The notes under the pieces: generated by a model
Database searches by the model: none
Told to the model about the DNA's origin: nothing
The model's input: only the letters and a program-made list of their open reading frames with translations
Made by a program: the position numbers and the translations under genes
Part shown: positions 25,572-41,287 of the stretch, one piece after another
Numbering within the stretch: the stretch's first letter is position 1
How the letters are laid out: every line of letters starts with the position of its first letter
Origin: Eudorina sp. 2006-703-Eu-15
Taxonomy: Eukaryota > Chlorophyta > Chlorophyceae > Chlamydomonadales > Volvocaceae
DNA length: 64,000 bases
NCBI GenBank assembly: GCA_003117195.1
Contig: BDSI01000040.1
Coordinates: 682,658-746,657, forward strand
Reading direction: 5' to 3'

Positions 25572-25575
<4 letters not shown>
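23825..25575 (+). mobile_element. LINE-A copy 1, 5'-truncated
   Basis: C-terminal part of an L1-like non-LTR retrotransposon ORF2, then a 670-bp 3' UTR. The ORF is open from the 5' junction to a stop at 24903-24905. It carries the post-RT region with the zinc-knuckle-like run CGCGEYGG...HPC...HHFWACPVAQ, typical of L1-clade C-termini. The protein ends RIRCVQPVDVDS. The 5' junction overlaps the palindrome-ended element by CGGCA. The 3' UTR ends GATATGTAACGATT, directly followed by (CA)n. It is nearly identical to copies 2 and 3, so recently mobile. Confidence 0.85.

Positions 25576-25645
<70 letters not shown>
25576..25645 (+). repeat. (CA)n tail of LINE-A copy 1
   Basis: An uninterrupted CA tract of about 70 bp directly after ATATGTAACGATT. 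The same junction occurs after every LINE-A copy. Confidence 0.95.
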
Positions 25646-31034
<5,389 letters not shown>

Positions 31035-31891
31035 ACACACACGGCTGCCCCGTCGCCGGTTGATGTAGCTAAGGCGCGCGCAGTCATGGAGTTCTGGCAG
31101 CGGGTGGCCAGTTTCGCAGAACTGGGCCGACCGCGACGGGGATGGGAGGGGGTGGGACCGGACCACCCAATCCTATCGGTGGTGGACGGCCGGATCCGCT
31201 GCGTGCAGCCAGTAGACGTAGACTCGTGATGGATAGATAGCAGCGCGAGACGCTAGGGGTAGGGATTGGGACTAGGGAAGCCCACTTCCGGGCACGATGG
31301 GGATCCGAGGGTGCCCGAGGAGGGTCGGGCCCGACCAGTGGGAGTTGGCAGCGAGCGGGACGTGTAGGCGAGGGCCGCTTGCGACGGGAAGGGGTGTACG
31401 ACAGGGAAGCTTGCGTGGTGATGTGCTGCCTTGTGCAAACCATAGCCCCATCATGGAGCACCCGACTGCATACCCGGACCCAGCAAGGCCTGACGCGTGC
31501 GAGCCGCCTCGCTCTGGCTCAGCTGGGCAGGCAGGCCTGCCGAAGGGTGCAACCCTAGCTATTACGATTAGGTTAGGACGCGGGACCAGGCTAGTTTTAC
31601 CGCACCAAGCAGGGGCGCGCCTCCGAAACGCGCCCTGGGTGCTGCAAGGACTTGAGGAGGTTGAACAGCGGACTGCGAGGCGCAGACCGCCCGGGATGGG
31701 CCTTCGCCCACTCCCTTGAGGGGCACAGCGGTCACCGATCCTCGGGATCTGGCACGCGCCCTAGGTTGAGAGCGAGGGGACAGAGGCCCCTTACGCCCCT
31801 TTCCCCCGTATCCGGGGAAAGTGCTTCGGCGGTCTCCCGTATGGGGCGGGTTAGCGCCCCCGGCCAGTGTCGGCCCGGCAGATATGTAACG

Positions 31892-31894
<3 letters not shown>
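31035..31894 (+). mobile_element. LINE-A copy 4, strongly 5'-truncated
   Basis: Begins GGCTGCCCCGTCGCCGGTTG directly after ACACACAC. Only the last ~64 codons of ORF2 (to the stop at 31227-31229) and the 3' UTR are present. It shows more small differences than copies 1-3 (for example GGATCCGAGGG and GATCTGGCACG). Confidence 0.85.

Positions 31895-31954
<60 letters not shown>
31895..31954 (+). repeat. (CA)n tail of LINE-A copy 4
   Basis: About 60 bp of CA repeats. Confidence 0.95.
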
Positions 31955-31960
<6 letters not shown>

Positions 31961-32134
31961 GCCGCGACTATCCATTACGGGGACACAATGTCTTTGCTTC
32001 TGCTTTATCGCATGTCGCCCCTCTTTTCTATATACGCGTCCCCGGCCTGTCGGCAATGCGCAGCCACCGGCCTCACTCGTCCGCGTGCGCAATTAGGGTC
32101 CTCGCAAGTCGTGTCTCTCGGTTTATTTTAACAC
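31955..32134. repeat. Spacer F4, copy 1 (duplicate of 35355-35532)
   Basis: About 178 bp from GCACAGCCGCGACTATCC to GGTTTATTTTAACACA, matching 35355-35532 essentially base for base. Here it has a CA tract on its left; the other copy has a CA tract on its right. Confidence 0.9.
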
Positions 32135-32380
32135 AACGCGCTAACAGGAGGTTGGCCCCGTTCGTCGGAGACACGTAGCTTCGGCTAACGGCTGCCATGG
32201 CTCTACTCTGGTTTGGATAAGCCAAATCAGGGATTTAGTTGTCTACACCGTGGCTACAACCATGGTCCCCCGTGGCGTGAAATTCACCGGTTAGGTTCCA
32301 ACGGTACCGGAATAAGTAACGCACTTATTCCGCCGCCGGCCGTATGCGCCCTTTCCATTCTAATTTCTCACAGTCTGCTT

Positions 32381-32396
32381 TCCATATATAAAAATT
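32381..32396 (+). promoter_or_regulatory. TATA-like box upstream of the Pro/Ala-rich ORF
   Basis: CCATATATAAAAATTTT lies about 65-75 bp before the ATG at 32459. The match is good but the function is inferred only. Confidence 0.35.
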
Positions 32397-32458
32397 TTTG
32401 CACGAACGCACGTTTCACGCGTGCGTGCCCCCGTTGCCGGACCTGCACCCCGGCGACC

Positions 32459-33956
32459 ATGCCGCATGGCAAGCGCGCGCGCAAGCGCTCCGCGACGCCG
32501 GCAAGCAACCGCCCACCACCCCCCACGCCCGACATCCTTGCCGCGGCCCACGCCTGCGCTCTCCGTTTCACCGCCCACTACGAGGAACGCCACCACCTAC
32601 CCCGCGGCAGCCTCTCGGGTTGGGCCGGCACCTGCCTCGCGGCGGCCCTCAGCGACCACACCGGCTTCTGCTTCCCGTGACCCGTCCTGCACGCCGACGC
32701 CCTCGCCGCCTTCCGCGTTGCCACCGCCGCCTTCGTGGTCACGGTCATGGATAAAGCGTCGTCGACACTGCAGCTCGTCTGCCTCAAACACTACGTTCAG
32801 CAGTGCATGCGCGCCCTCTTCGCCCCCGGCCCCGTCCCCGACTTCCCACCGGACGCCACCCCCGCCGCCGCCCCCGCCGCCGCCGCCCCCGCCGCCGTCG
32901 CCCCCGCCGCCGCAGCCCCCGTCCCTCCCGCCCCATTCCCCCCGCCACCCCCGCCGCTGTCGGCCCGCCGCCGCCCCCGCCGCCGCCCCGCCGCCGCCCT
33001 CGCCGCCGCCCCCGCCGCTGCCCCCGCCACCCGCGCCCCCGCTGGCGCCCCGCCGCCGCCCCCGCCGCCGCCCCGCCACCCGTGCCCCCGCCGGCGCCAC
33101 CTACCCCGCCGCCGCAGCCCCCGCCCCCCTCGCCGCCGCCGCCCCCGCCACCGCCGCCCCCGCCGCCGCCGCCCCCACCCCCCGCCGCAGCCCCCGCCTT
33201 CACCCCCAACCCGCCGTCACCCCCGCCGCCGCCGCCGCCCCCACCGCCGCCGCCGCCCCCGCCCCGCCCCCGCCGCCGCCCCCGCCCCACCACCTACGCC
33301 CCGCCGACCCCCCGCCCACCGCCGCAGCCCTCGTTTTTCCCCCCCACGCCCCCGGCCCCGCCGCCGGTCCCGCCGCCGATGCCCCCGCCGCCGCCCCCGC
33401 TGCCCCCGCCGCCGCCGCCCCCGCTGGCAACGCCGCCGCCGTCGCCGCCGCTGGCCCCGCCGCCGCCGCCGCCCCCCCTGGCCCCGGCCTCGGCCCCGCC
33501 CCGCACCCCGCCGGCCCCGCCGCCCTGGTGCTGCTGGTGCTGCTCCGCCCCCCTGGTGCTGCTCCGCCCCCGCCGACGCCTCCCGTACGCCGCGTCCCCT
33601 GCCTCCTCACCACCCCCCGGCCCGCCCGCATCCGCTCGGCCCTTGCACTAGCACGTCCCCCTGCCAGCTCGCCTCCGCTACCGTCCGACGCAACCCGCCG
33701 GCACCGCACTGCAGCGGCGCCGCGCCGGCTCGACGGTGCTGTGGGGATCCGGCTTGTCCGGACCGCGCACCGTCAGCAAACCCCCCTCCACCCACACACG
33801 CTTCGATTGCCGTACTGCCCCTGCCGTACTTGCCGTACGACCCGCCGTGCGACCCGCGGCCGCTCCACTTATCCCTGCCGCGCGTCCCTCCCCGCCTCTT
33901 TCGCCGCGCCGCCTCCCCGTCACGCACACTGGTCACTTATTCCTGTCTTTGGTCAA
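32459..33956 (+). pseudogene. Unknown Pro/Ala-rich protein, broken by an in-frame TGA and truncated
   Basis: The frame starting MPHGKRARKRSATPAS reads as protein-like sequence (LAAAHACALRFTAHYEERHH, then SGWAGTCLAAALSDHTG) to a TGA at 32678-32680. It continues in the same frame (HADALAAFRVATAAF, STLQLVCLKHYVQQCM) into a roughly 800-bp GC-rich Pro/Ala/Arg-rich tract. Element copy C cuts it at 33957. The basic start and low-complexity tail could suit a retroelement ORF1/gag-like protein or a host cell-wall-type protein; no family is recognised. Because the CCG-rich tract is open in all three frames, the frame there is uncertain. Confidence 0.45.
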
Positions 33957-34019
33957 TTTTTGGGCGGGGCCCCAGCGCGAAGCGCGTTCGGGGGGCCCCG
34001 CCCCCTAGGATTGCCCATG

Positions 34020-34086
<67 letters not shown>

Positions 34087-35003
34087 GTGTGTCCGGTAAC
34101 GGCAAAACGTTCATTATCCGCTAAACTAATTCGCTATGTTTGTCATATTAATTGTCCTCTATTGCAAGGTAACTTTGGTTTGGCTGAAAAAAATTCTTTG
34201 CGCACAAACGGTCAAAGTAAAGCTCCGCGGTCCCCATGGACCCGAGTCAACATCCAACCAACGCCTCTCGCGCTCATATTTGTTGCAACGGGTGCCGCGT
34301 GATGAATACTTGAATTAGGAATGGGCGGCGCGTGCTAAATTGAACTTCGATAGTGTTCTGATGTTTGAACATCAAGATACCACCAACAACAAGATTTGCC
34401 TTTCTGTCTTGCCAGATGAATACAATTCAACAATATGTATTGAATCAAAGTTTCAAGATGCAAAGGGATAGCGTACCGAGTGCCAACGAGTTCTCCAGTT
34501 CCGATGGCCCAAAGTCCGGGTCTCACCGCGGCTTTTTCGCACCCTGTTTTTGCCTTACATTTGCTATGTAACTATTGATAGCAAACTTTAGAGGTTCACG
34601 TCTGCTGCGGGCGTGCAACTGAAGGGTTGCATGCCTGCAGACGGACCAAACAACTACAGTTTCACGGCAAAACAAGGATGCTTCAAGCTTGATTTGTGAT
34701 CATCTGCTTGACAGACGGATGTGGTAGTGCAGAGGCGACTATCGTTACCATAGTGCCGATACGGTGACCGCCGTCGCCGGCGGCGCGTACTGCAGGATGG
34801 TTTCGGGGCTGCCGACGTGTTTGGGCTTGGTGAATCTATGCACGCCAATCCACCTTCAACATCAACGACACCCCCAATGGTAACCTTTCACTCTCTCACA
34901 CTGTTGCGCGGTAATAGAGTTTTCGTTCTAAAGCAAGCGGCCTGTACGGATTGTAGGGGCCCCGCCCTTTTTCCGGCTTCAAGGAAGCCGACCCCCTACT
35001 TGT
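33957..35003 (+). mobile_element. Palindrome-ended element, copy C
   Basis: A full copy in the same orientation as A, from TTTTTGGGCGGGGCCCC to CCCCCTACTTGT. It differs from A mainly in its simple repeat: copy C carries a (GT)n tract at 34024-34085 where A has GTGTCCGTCC units. Flanks show no obvious target-site duplication. Confidence 0.85.
34024..34085 (+). repeat. (GT)n microsatellite inside element copy C
   Basis: About 31 GT units in the position of the GTGTCCGTCC simple repeat of copy A. Confidence 0.95.
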
Positions 35004-35354
35004 TACCATCTTTAGCCTGCCTTCACGTCCTCTCTGCCTTGCCCCCCTACATGTGCCATGCCGGCGACTACCCTACCGCTGGCCTTCCGAATCCGGTTAG
35101 GTGGGTATTGTAGCTTTCGGGTTCGCGTTTGCTGTCCTTTCGCTGCTTTGATCGTGGGTCTGCTGTTGCATCCTTGTTTGCGCACGCCCATCGCCGAGGC
35201 GGCGCGGCGCGCACACACGCCTTGGAGCCCGGACGCTGGCACCGTAATCTCGACGTTCCTCCCCAGCTGCATCTCCAGCAACCGGTTTGACCTCGGGCTG
35301 GGTCGGGTCCTGCTGTCCCTTGCATGTCCATCGCAGCCCCGCGTAAGCCGCCCG
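35004..35354. other. Spacer left of F4 copy 2
   Basis: Unique sequence running into F4; no gene seen. It may be the original left flank of F4. Confidence 0.5.
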
Positions 35355-35526
35355 CACAGCCGCGACTATCCATTACGGGGACACAATGTCTTTGCTTCTG
35401 CTTTATCGCATGTCGCCCCTCTTTTCTATATACGCGTCCCCGGCCTGTCGGCAATGCGCAGCCACCGGCCTCACTCGTCCGCGTGCGCAATTAGGGTCCT
35501 CGCAAGTCGTGTCTCTCGGTTTATTT

Positions 35527-35532
<6 letters not shown>
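35355..35532. repeat. Spacer F4, copy 2
   Basis: Duplicate of 31955-32134. It ends GGTTTATTTTAACACA, and passes straight into the (CA)n tract that precedes LINE-A copy 5. Confidence 0.9.

Positions 35533-35594
<62 letters not shown>
35533..35594 (+). repeat. (CA)n tract 5' of LINE-A copy 5
   Basis: About 62 bp of CA repeats, extending the AACACA end of F4. Confidence 0.95.
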
Positions 35595-35597
<3 letters not shown>

Positions 35598-36243
35598 ACG
35601 CTAGGGGGTAGGGATTGGGACTAGGGAAGCCCACTTCCGGGCACGATGGGGATCCGTGGGTGCCCGAGGAGGGTCGGGCCCGACCAGTGGGAGTTGGCAG
35701 CGAGCGGGACGTGTAGGCGAGGGCCGCTTGCGACGGGAAGGGGTGTACGACAGGGAAGCTTGCGTGGTGATGTGCTGCCTTGTGCAAACCATAGCCCCAT
35801 CATGGAGCACCCGACTGCATACCCGGACCCAGCAAGGCCTGACGCGTGCGAGCTGCCTCGCTCTGGCTCAGCTGGACAGGCAGGCCTGCCGGAGGGTGCA
35901 ACCCTAGCTAGTACGATTAGGTTGGGACGCGGGACCAGGCTAGTTTTACCGCACCAAGCAGGGGCGCGCCTCCGAAACGCGCCCTGGGTGCTGCAAGGAC
36001 TTGAGGAGGTTGAACAGCGGACTGCGAGGCGCAGACCGCCCGGGATGGGCCTTCGCCCACTCCCTTGAGGGGGCACAGCGGTCACCGATCCTCGGGGATC
36101 GGGCACGCGCCCTTGGTTGAGAGCGAGGGGACAGAGGCCCCTTACGCCCCTTTCCCCCCTATCCGGGGGAAAGTGCTTCGGCGGTCTCCCGTATGGGGCG
36201 GGTTAGCGCCCCCGGCCAGTGTCGGCCCGGCAGATATGTAACG

Positions 36244-36245
<2 letters not shown>
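35595..36245 (+). mobile_element. LINE-A copy 5, 3' UTR only
   Basis: Starts GAGACGCTAGGGGGTAGGG, about 15 bp after the ORF2 stop position of the other copies, and ends ATATGTAACGATT. No coding sequence is left. Confidence 0.88.

Positions 36246-36306
<61 letters not shown>
36246..36306 (+). repeat. (CA)n tail of LINE-A copy 5
   Basis: About 61 bp of CA repeats, leading into F2 copy 2. Confidence 0.95.
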
Positions 36307-36309
<3 letters not shown>

Positions 36310-36747
36310 ACGGCATCCCTGCCGCGTTCGTACGCGTCCCTGCCTACAAATCCCTCCTTCCCCGCTTCTCATCCGTAGCCGCGCCACCACCATAGTAACC
36401 TGTTTGCTTTCATCCTGTTTGCTTTCACCTTGTTTAGTTACTGTATTCTTTCTTGCTCCCTTCCACTTTGCCTCACAACTTGCTTCCTTCCGCGTTCCCG
36501 CATGATGGACGACCGACGCTGCTTCCGTGGGGGCCATCACCATTTATTCGTCATACATTTCACAGGTCGGTAAAAAATCCGTTTGCGTGCGTCGTGCGTC
36601 TCCGTATTTAGTATTTGCGGTATGATTTGCCTTGCGGTGGTGGCGCGGCTGCCTTGTCCGCGCGCCTGCATATGGTAAGTTTTTTCCTCGCAGGTTCTAT
36701 GGTAAGTATATTGATACCTGGGATCGGGCGGGCGGGCGGGTTGCAAT

Positions 36748-36750
<3 letters not shown>
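36307..36750. repeat. Spacer F2, copy 2
   Basis: Duplicate of 25646-26081 with a few substitutions and an extra ~10 bp near 36530. Again it lies between a LINE-A 3' end and a second (CA)n tract. Confidence 0.9.

Positions 36751-36804
<54 letters not shown>
36751..36804 (+). repeat. (CA)n tract closing F2 copy 2
   Basis: About 54 bp of CA repeats ending at CGGACATGGG of element fragment D. Confidence 0.95.
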
Positions 36805-36807
<3 letters not shown>

Positions 36808-36870
36808 CATGGGCAATCCTAGGGGGCGGGGCCCCCCGAACGCGCTTCGCGCTGGGGCCCCGCCCAAAAA
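36805..36870 (-). mobile_element. Palindrome-ended element, terminal fragment D
   Basis: Only the hairpin end remains: GGGCAATCCTAGGGGGCGGG, then the GCGCTTCGCGC centre and GGGGCCCCGCCCAAAAA. The rest is replaced by the (CA)n tract, as expected if an insertion landed in the CGGACACACGG repeat of the element. Confidence 0.8.
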
Positions 36871-37560
36871 TCTCACAGAGGGCCATAACCCCACCCAGAC
36901 AGCCACCTAAGCAAGCAGAGGCGCACAGCGGGGCAACACTACCAATGGGTGGCTATCTTAAGATACTTAAGATATAAATATATATTCGGCCAAAAACCTT
37001 GCGTTTTGATAGATAATTCCCTCGGTAGGAAAATGGGGTTTTAGATACTCTGGCCTCTCGCACGGGGAAAAGCCCTCTTTGAGTAGATAAAATGCCGGCA
37101 AAAGCTCCCTCCGACAGATACTTTCAGCACGATTGGGCAAGGAGTATCTCCGGCCGTAGATACTCTGCAAAATAAGATAGCCACCATGCTACCAAAGGGA
37201 TAGGCACCACAGCGGGCGGAATCCCCAGAAGTGGATAAAGCCAAGCACGGGGATGGTCGCCCGCACAGCACCCCAATACTCAGACACCACCACTCCTGGA
37301 GCACCCCGCGCTGCACCCTCTCGAGGTCTTGGAAAACCCACGCCGGGTAGGTGAAATCGTAGCAAAAACAGAGGACGGGATGCTGTCTCCATGGCCACTC
37401 GACACGACCAGAAGTGGTGCTGGCGGGGTGTGTCTCTCCTCCCACCTTCCACTGGGTACCCACCGCACCCACGCCGCGCCACCCTCGCGTGCCGCATATG
37501 GGAGTTTACCAACAAAGGGATGACGTCGATTGTAAGGCGCCAATAAGCCTCTTTATGCTC
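36871..37560 (-). mobile_element. LINE-B 3' region, interrupted by a small MITE
   Basis: The complement matches 47965-48200: GGATAAAGCCAAGCACGGGG, GCACCCCG, and GGTCTTGGAAAACCCACGCC near 37325. It carries the 36946-37188 insertion. No intact ORF. Confidence 0.6.
36946..37188. mobile_element. 243-bp AT-rich MITE inside LINE-B
   Basis: Terminal inverted repeats TGGGTGGCTATCTTA (left) and TAAGATAGCCACCA (right). It is flanked by CTACCAA at 36939-36945 and 37189-37195, a 7-bp (or 8-bp with one mismatch) target-site duplication. The uninterrupted LINE-B sequence CACTACCAAAGGGATAG is seen in other copies, which confirms the insertion. TSD size suggests a hAT-like element. Confidence 0.75.
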
Positions 37561-38220
37561 ATTCTCCCACCGGGTATTACGCCAGAGGCGGCTCAGCAGC
37601 CCCTGGGTGAGAGGTCGCCGCCGCCTGGGTGAGAGGGTCGAGGGGCCCCAGACCTAGCGGCTCGCTGGCTAACAGCAAAAGTGAGCTGCACTGCGTCGAT
37701 CCGCCACCTTGGCTAGTGGCATCGCCGTACCCACCCGAACCGAATACTCCCCCAGGGCCGCCTTAGTCCAGCCCATTCTTCAACCGTCAACCCAGGCGAT
37801 CGATCAGCATGGCCGACATCTCCTCTTCCCCCTGGGCACCAGCCGCCCGTATCACTTGGGCTGCTGGCATCCAGGCCGCTGGCGGCCTTGCCCGAAGGTC
37901 CACCAGGCGCCGGCCTACCTCGGCCGATTGCCGCCAGTCCCACCAACACCATGGCCCTGCACGAGGGCCAAGGCACTCATGTACAAAGGTCGCCCACCCT
38001 GTACGGCCCCCCGTGTTCGTGTGTTCATGTTCGTGCGGTTGTCAGGCTTCAAGGCATGCTTCCCGCCGCTGTCGACCAACCGGGACTGCTCCTCCGCCTC
38101 ACCACCTTATCTCTATGATTATCTTGTTATCGGAGCTTTGATTGGTGCTCAGAAGCGCATCTTTAATCTGCCTGCCTCCCCGCCCGCCCGCCTGCCCGCC
38201 CATTCGTGCATCGTCCTTGC
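37561..38220. other. Unassigned sequence
   Basis: Open frames here show no conserved motifs. It may include exons of the gene suggested at 38221-38757. Confidence 0.35.
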
Positions 38221-38757
38221 CCCGCAGACCCTTTCGCTGCAGGGCGCGCTTGAGGTGGAGCGGCGGGAGGTGGCGGCCCTGCGGCAGGAGCGGGACCGGG
38301 TGGCGGCGCAACTCAAGGCAGGCAGCGGGGAACTGGATGGTGGGGAAGACCTAGGGGGGGGGATCAACGCTGCCGCGGGACAGAGGATATCTGGATGTGC
38401 CTTGGGGCCGGGTCGGCCTCCCAGCGGTGACAGAGTCAGGAATCATCCGTCGGTCCCGTCTCGGAGGAAAACTGCTTATCCAGCCCGGACTGCCTGTCGA
38501 GTGTGGTACAGTGTAAATCGGCGACACGGAAAGCAAGACCCGCTGTCGACCTTTTTTTGTCCGCCGGGCGCATTTCGCGTCGTGTCGAATGCCGGGCGGG
38601 CTGTTTCTGCGGGCTCGGCGTTGTCCTCTTGTTCTCCAATGTCCAGTGTCCACCTGTGTGCGGCCGCCGGTTCGCCGCAGGCCGAGTCCGAGGCGCGCAA
38701 GGCCGCCGAGGAGCCGGAGCGCCGGGCGCTGAAGCTCACGGCGAAGCAGGTACGACA
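38221..38757 (+). CDS. Possible exons of a coiled-coil protein (fragment)
   Basis: Two plus-strand stretches in the same style, QGALEVERREVAALRQERDR (from about 38240) and [19 protein letters not shown] (about 38683-38745), have heptad-like charged helices. Each sits next to plausible splice signals (GCAG at 38226, CCGCAG at 38680, AAGCAG|GTACGA at 38750). No family is recognised, no start or stop can be assigned, and it may be a decayed gene fragment. Confidence 0.35.
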
Positions 38758-40071
38758 CGACCGGCGTGTCGTGGGCTCGGCTGTCGGTTGGATGTCCAGG
38801 GGGCTCTAGGGCGGGTTGGGGGCCCTATGCGCACTGTGGCATCCGTTGTCACCCGTTGTCACGGGTGGGGGGGCCCCTACGGCGGACGGAACCTGTGGGG
38901 TGTTGCTCTGCCCACCCGTCGCTCACCATCCGGAGCGGGGGAGGCGTTCCGTGATCGAATCAGCTACCTGACCGTTCGCAGCTCGCTGCAGTCCGGGCAC
39001 GTCCTCCGGGAGCAGCGGGTTCCCCCACAGCGGTGCATTCCAGCACCTCGCCCCCGGGGAGAGCGGGTGGCAATGTCCACCACCATGCATCGGCAGGGCA
39101 GCCAGGGCTGTCACTACCCGAAGTACCATCCGCGGCCTCCATGAATTGAAGCATTCGAGAGGATCATGTCAATGACCAACTGCCATGGGGCGGCCCGCTG
39201 GTGACGGGTCCTCTGCATGTATCGCACCAGCGCGGAGGCCTATCGCGCGCGTATATGTTCCCGTAGCGGCAGCGCTCCGAAACCCCCCACAGTCGGGTGC
39301 CCAGGCACTGGGCCCGATCAGCCAGGCGTGACGTCCACCCTTCGAGCCGGTCTATCACTGCCTCCGCGGCATCCCGCCATGCTCCATGTGGCAAGTGAGT
39401 CTATGCAACCCGCACGCCGCTGCTGCTGTCGCCATCCCGAAGGTGGATAGTGATAGTGATAGCGGATACGGCGAACTGTAGGCCGTATCCGCTTGACGCA
39501 CATGCGCCATTGTGTTACACGGATTAGACCAAGAGGGCTGCATTGGTGATGGAATGCACATGAGCAACCTGCCACGACGACATTCGCCCGGCATGCACGA
39601 CGGCCAAGCGCCTAGCGGGCCCGACAGTTCGGCCGAGGGGCCCGCGGCGACCAGCTGTGCACCCACGCAGCCCTCCACACCTCGCGCATAAGAGGGGGCA
39701 AAGCTGTTATCTCTCGAACGAGTACCCGTCAGTGCAAACGGTGCGGGCACGAAACGGCAACCGGGGCCAGTAGCCAAGAGCCCCACATACGGCCATCTTG
39801 TCCAGTTCAACCTATTTGGCACCTTGGAAATTCGAAATGTTTTGCAATGTTTTGTCTTTCCGCACCGCCCCTGTTCACACCGGTCCTTACTGAGCCCCGC
39901 GCATCCTGTGTTCCCTAGGTGCCTTAGCGCTTGCGTCCCAGCCTTCCATTGCACTGGATGTCGCCTACGGAAGTCGCCTACGGGTGAGCATCCGCAAAGG
40001 CTCATACCACCTAATACGCACGTGCGATAATAAACACCTTACAGCGAGCGAGCCTTTCGGATAGAGGACTG
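38758..40071. other. Unassigned sequence
   Basis: No supported gene or repeat except the small hairpin at 39461-39493. Confidence 0.4.
39461..39493. other. 12-bp-arm hairpin
   Basis: AGCGGATACGGC (39461-39472) and GCCGTATCCGCT (39482-39493) are exactly complementary around a 9-nt loop. It follows a short GTGATA repeat. Confidence 0.75.
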
Positions 40072-41287
40072 TTGGAGGAAGGTGGGGCGGCAGCTCCGGG
40101 CCCCAAAGCACTTGCGCTTCTTGCAACTCTAATCAACGCGAACATTACCGAGTACGCACGGCAACTGCCTTGCTGCGGATGGGGAGGGTGGGAGGAAGGG
40201 TGTGGGGGGAAGAGGGAACGGAAGCCCCGGGGCCCCCACCCCGTGCGAGTGAAACGTTTGCCGGAACAATGTAAACATGCTGATCTGCAGGCACGTTACT
40301 CTGCACATCAACCTACATTCATAGAGTCGATGCGTAAAGGCGAACCCTGCATTTTTAGTTGCCGGTCGACGCCTCACATGCTCACCGCCTCACTGTGAAA
40401 CGGGGGTGTTGGTAGGGAGATGTGAGGGGAGGGGCACAAACCCCCGGGGCCCCCACCACGTCCACTCTATGCATTTTAAAGTCGCACTCAGATTTCCTAA
40501 TACGCACGACAACCGCCTTGCTGCGACAAGTAGGGGTCGGCTTCCTCGAAGCCGGAAAAAGGGCGGGGCCCCCTACAATCCGTACAGGCCGCTTGCTTGA
40601 CAACGAAAACTCTATTACCGCGCAAGAGTGTGAGAGAGTGAAAGGGTGTCATTGAGGGTGTCGTTGATGTTGAAGGTGGATCGGCGTGCATAGATTCAGC
40701 AAGCTCAAGCAGGTAGGTAGCCCCGAAACCAACCTGCAGTACGCGCCGCCGGCAACGGCGGTCATCGAATCGGCATTATGGAAACGCTAGACGCCTCTGC
40801 ACACTGCACTACCACATGCGTCTGTCAAGCAGATGATCACAAAGCAAGCTTGAAGCATTCTTGTTTTGCCGTGAAACTGTAGTTGTTTGGTCCGTCGGCA
40901 AGCATGCAACCCTTCAGTTGCACGCCCGCAGCAGACGTGAACCTCTAAAGTTTGATATCAATAGTTACATAGCAAATGTAAGGCGAAAAAGGGGTGCGAT
41001 AAAGCCGCGGTAAGACCATGACTTCGGGCAATCGGAACTGGAGAACTTGTTGGTAGTCGGTATGCTATCTCTTTGCATTTTAAAAGGTTGTTTCAATGCA
41101 TATTGTTGAATTGTATTCATCTGGCAAGACAGAAAGGCAAATCTTGATGTTGGTGGCATCTTGAGTTCAATTTAACACGCGCCGCCCATTCATAAGTCGA
41201 TTGTTTAACACGCGGCACCTGTTGAAACAAATATCAGCGCGAGAGGCGTTGGGTTGACGTTGACCTGGGTCCATGGAGACCACGGAG

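Noticed and set aside
32421..34124. 567-residue and 454-residue Pro-rich ORFs in alternative frames
   Set aside because: The CCG-rich tract is open in all frames. Only the frame starting at 32459 has protein-like sequence at its 5' end, and that frame contains a TGA.
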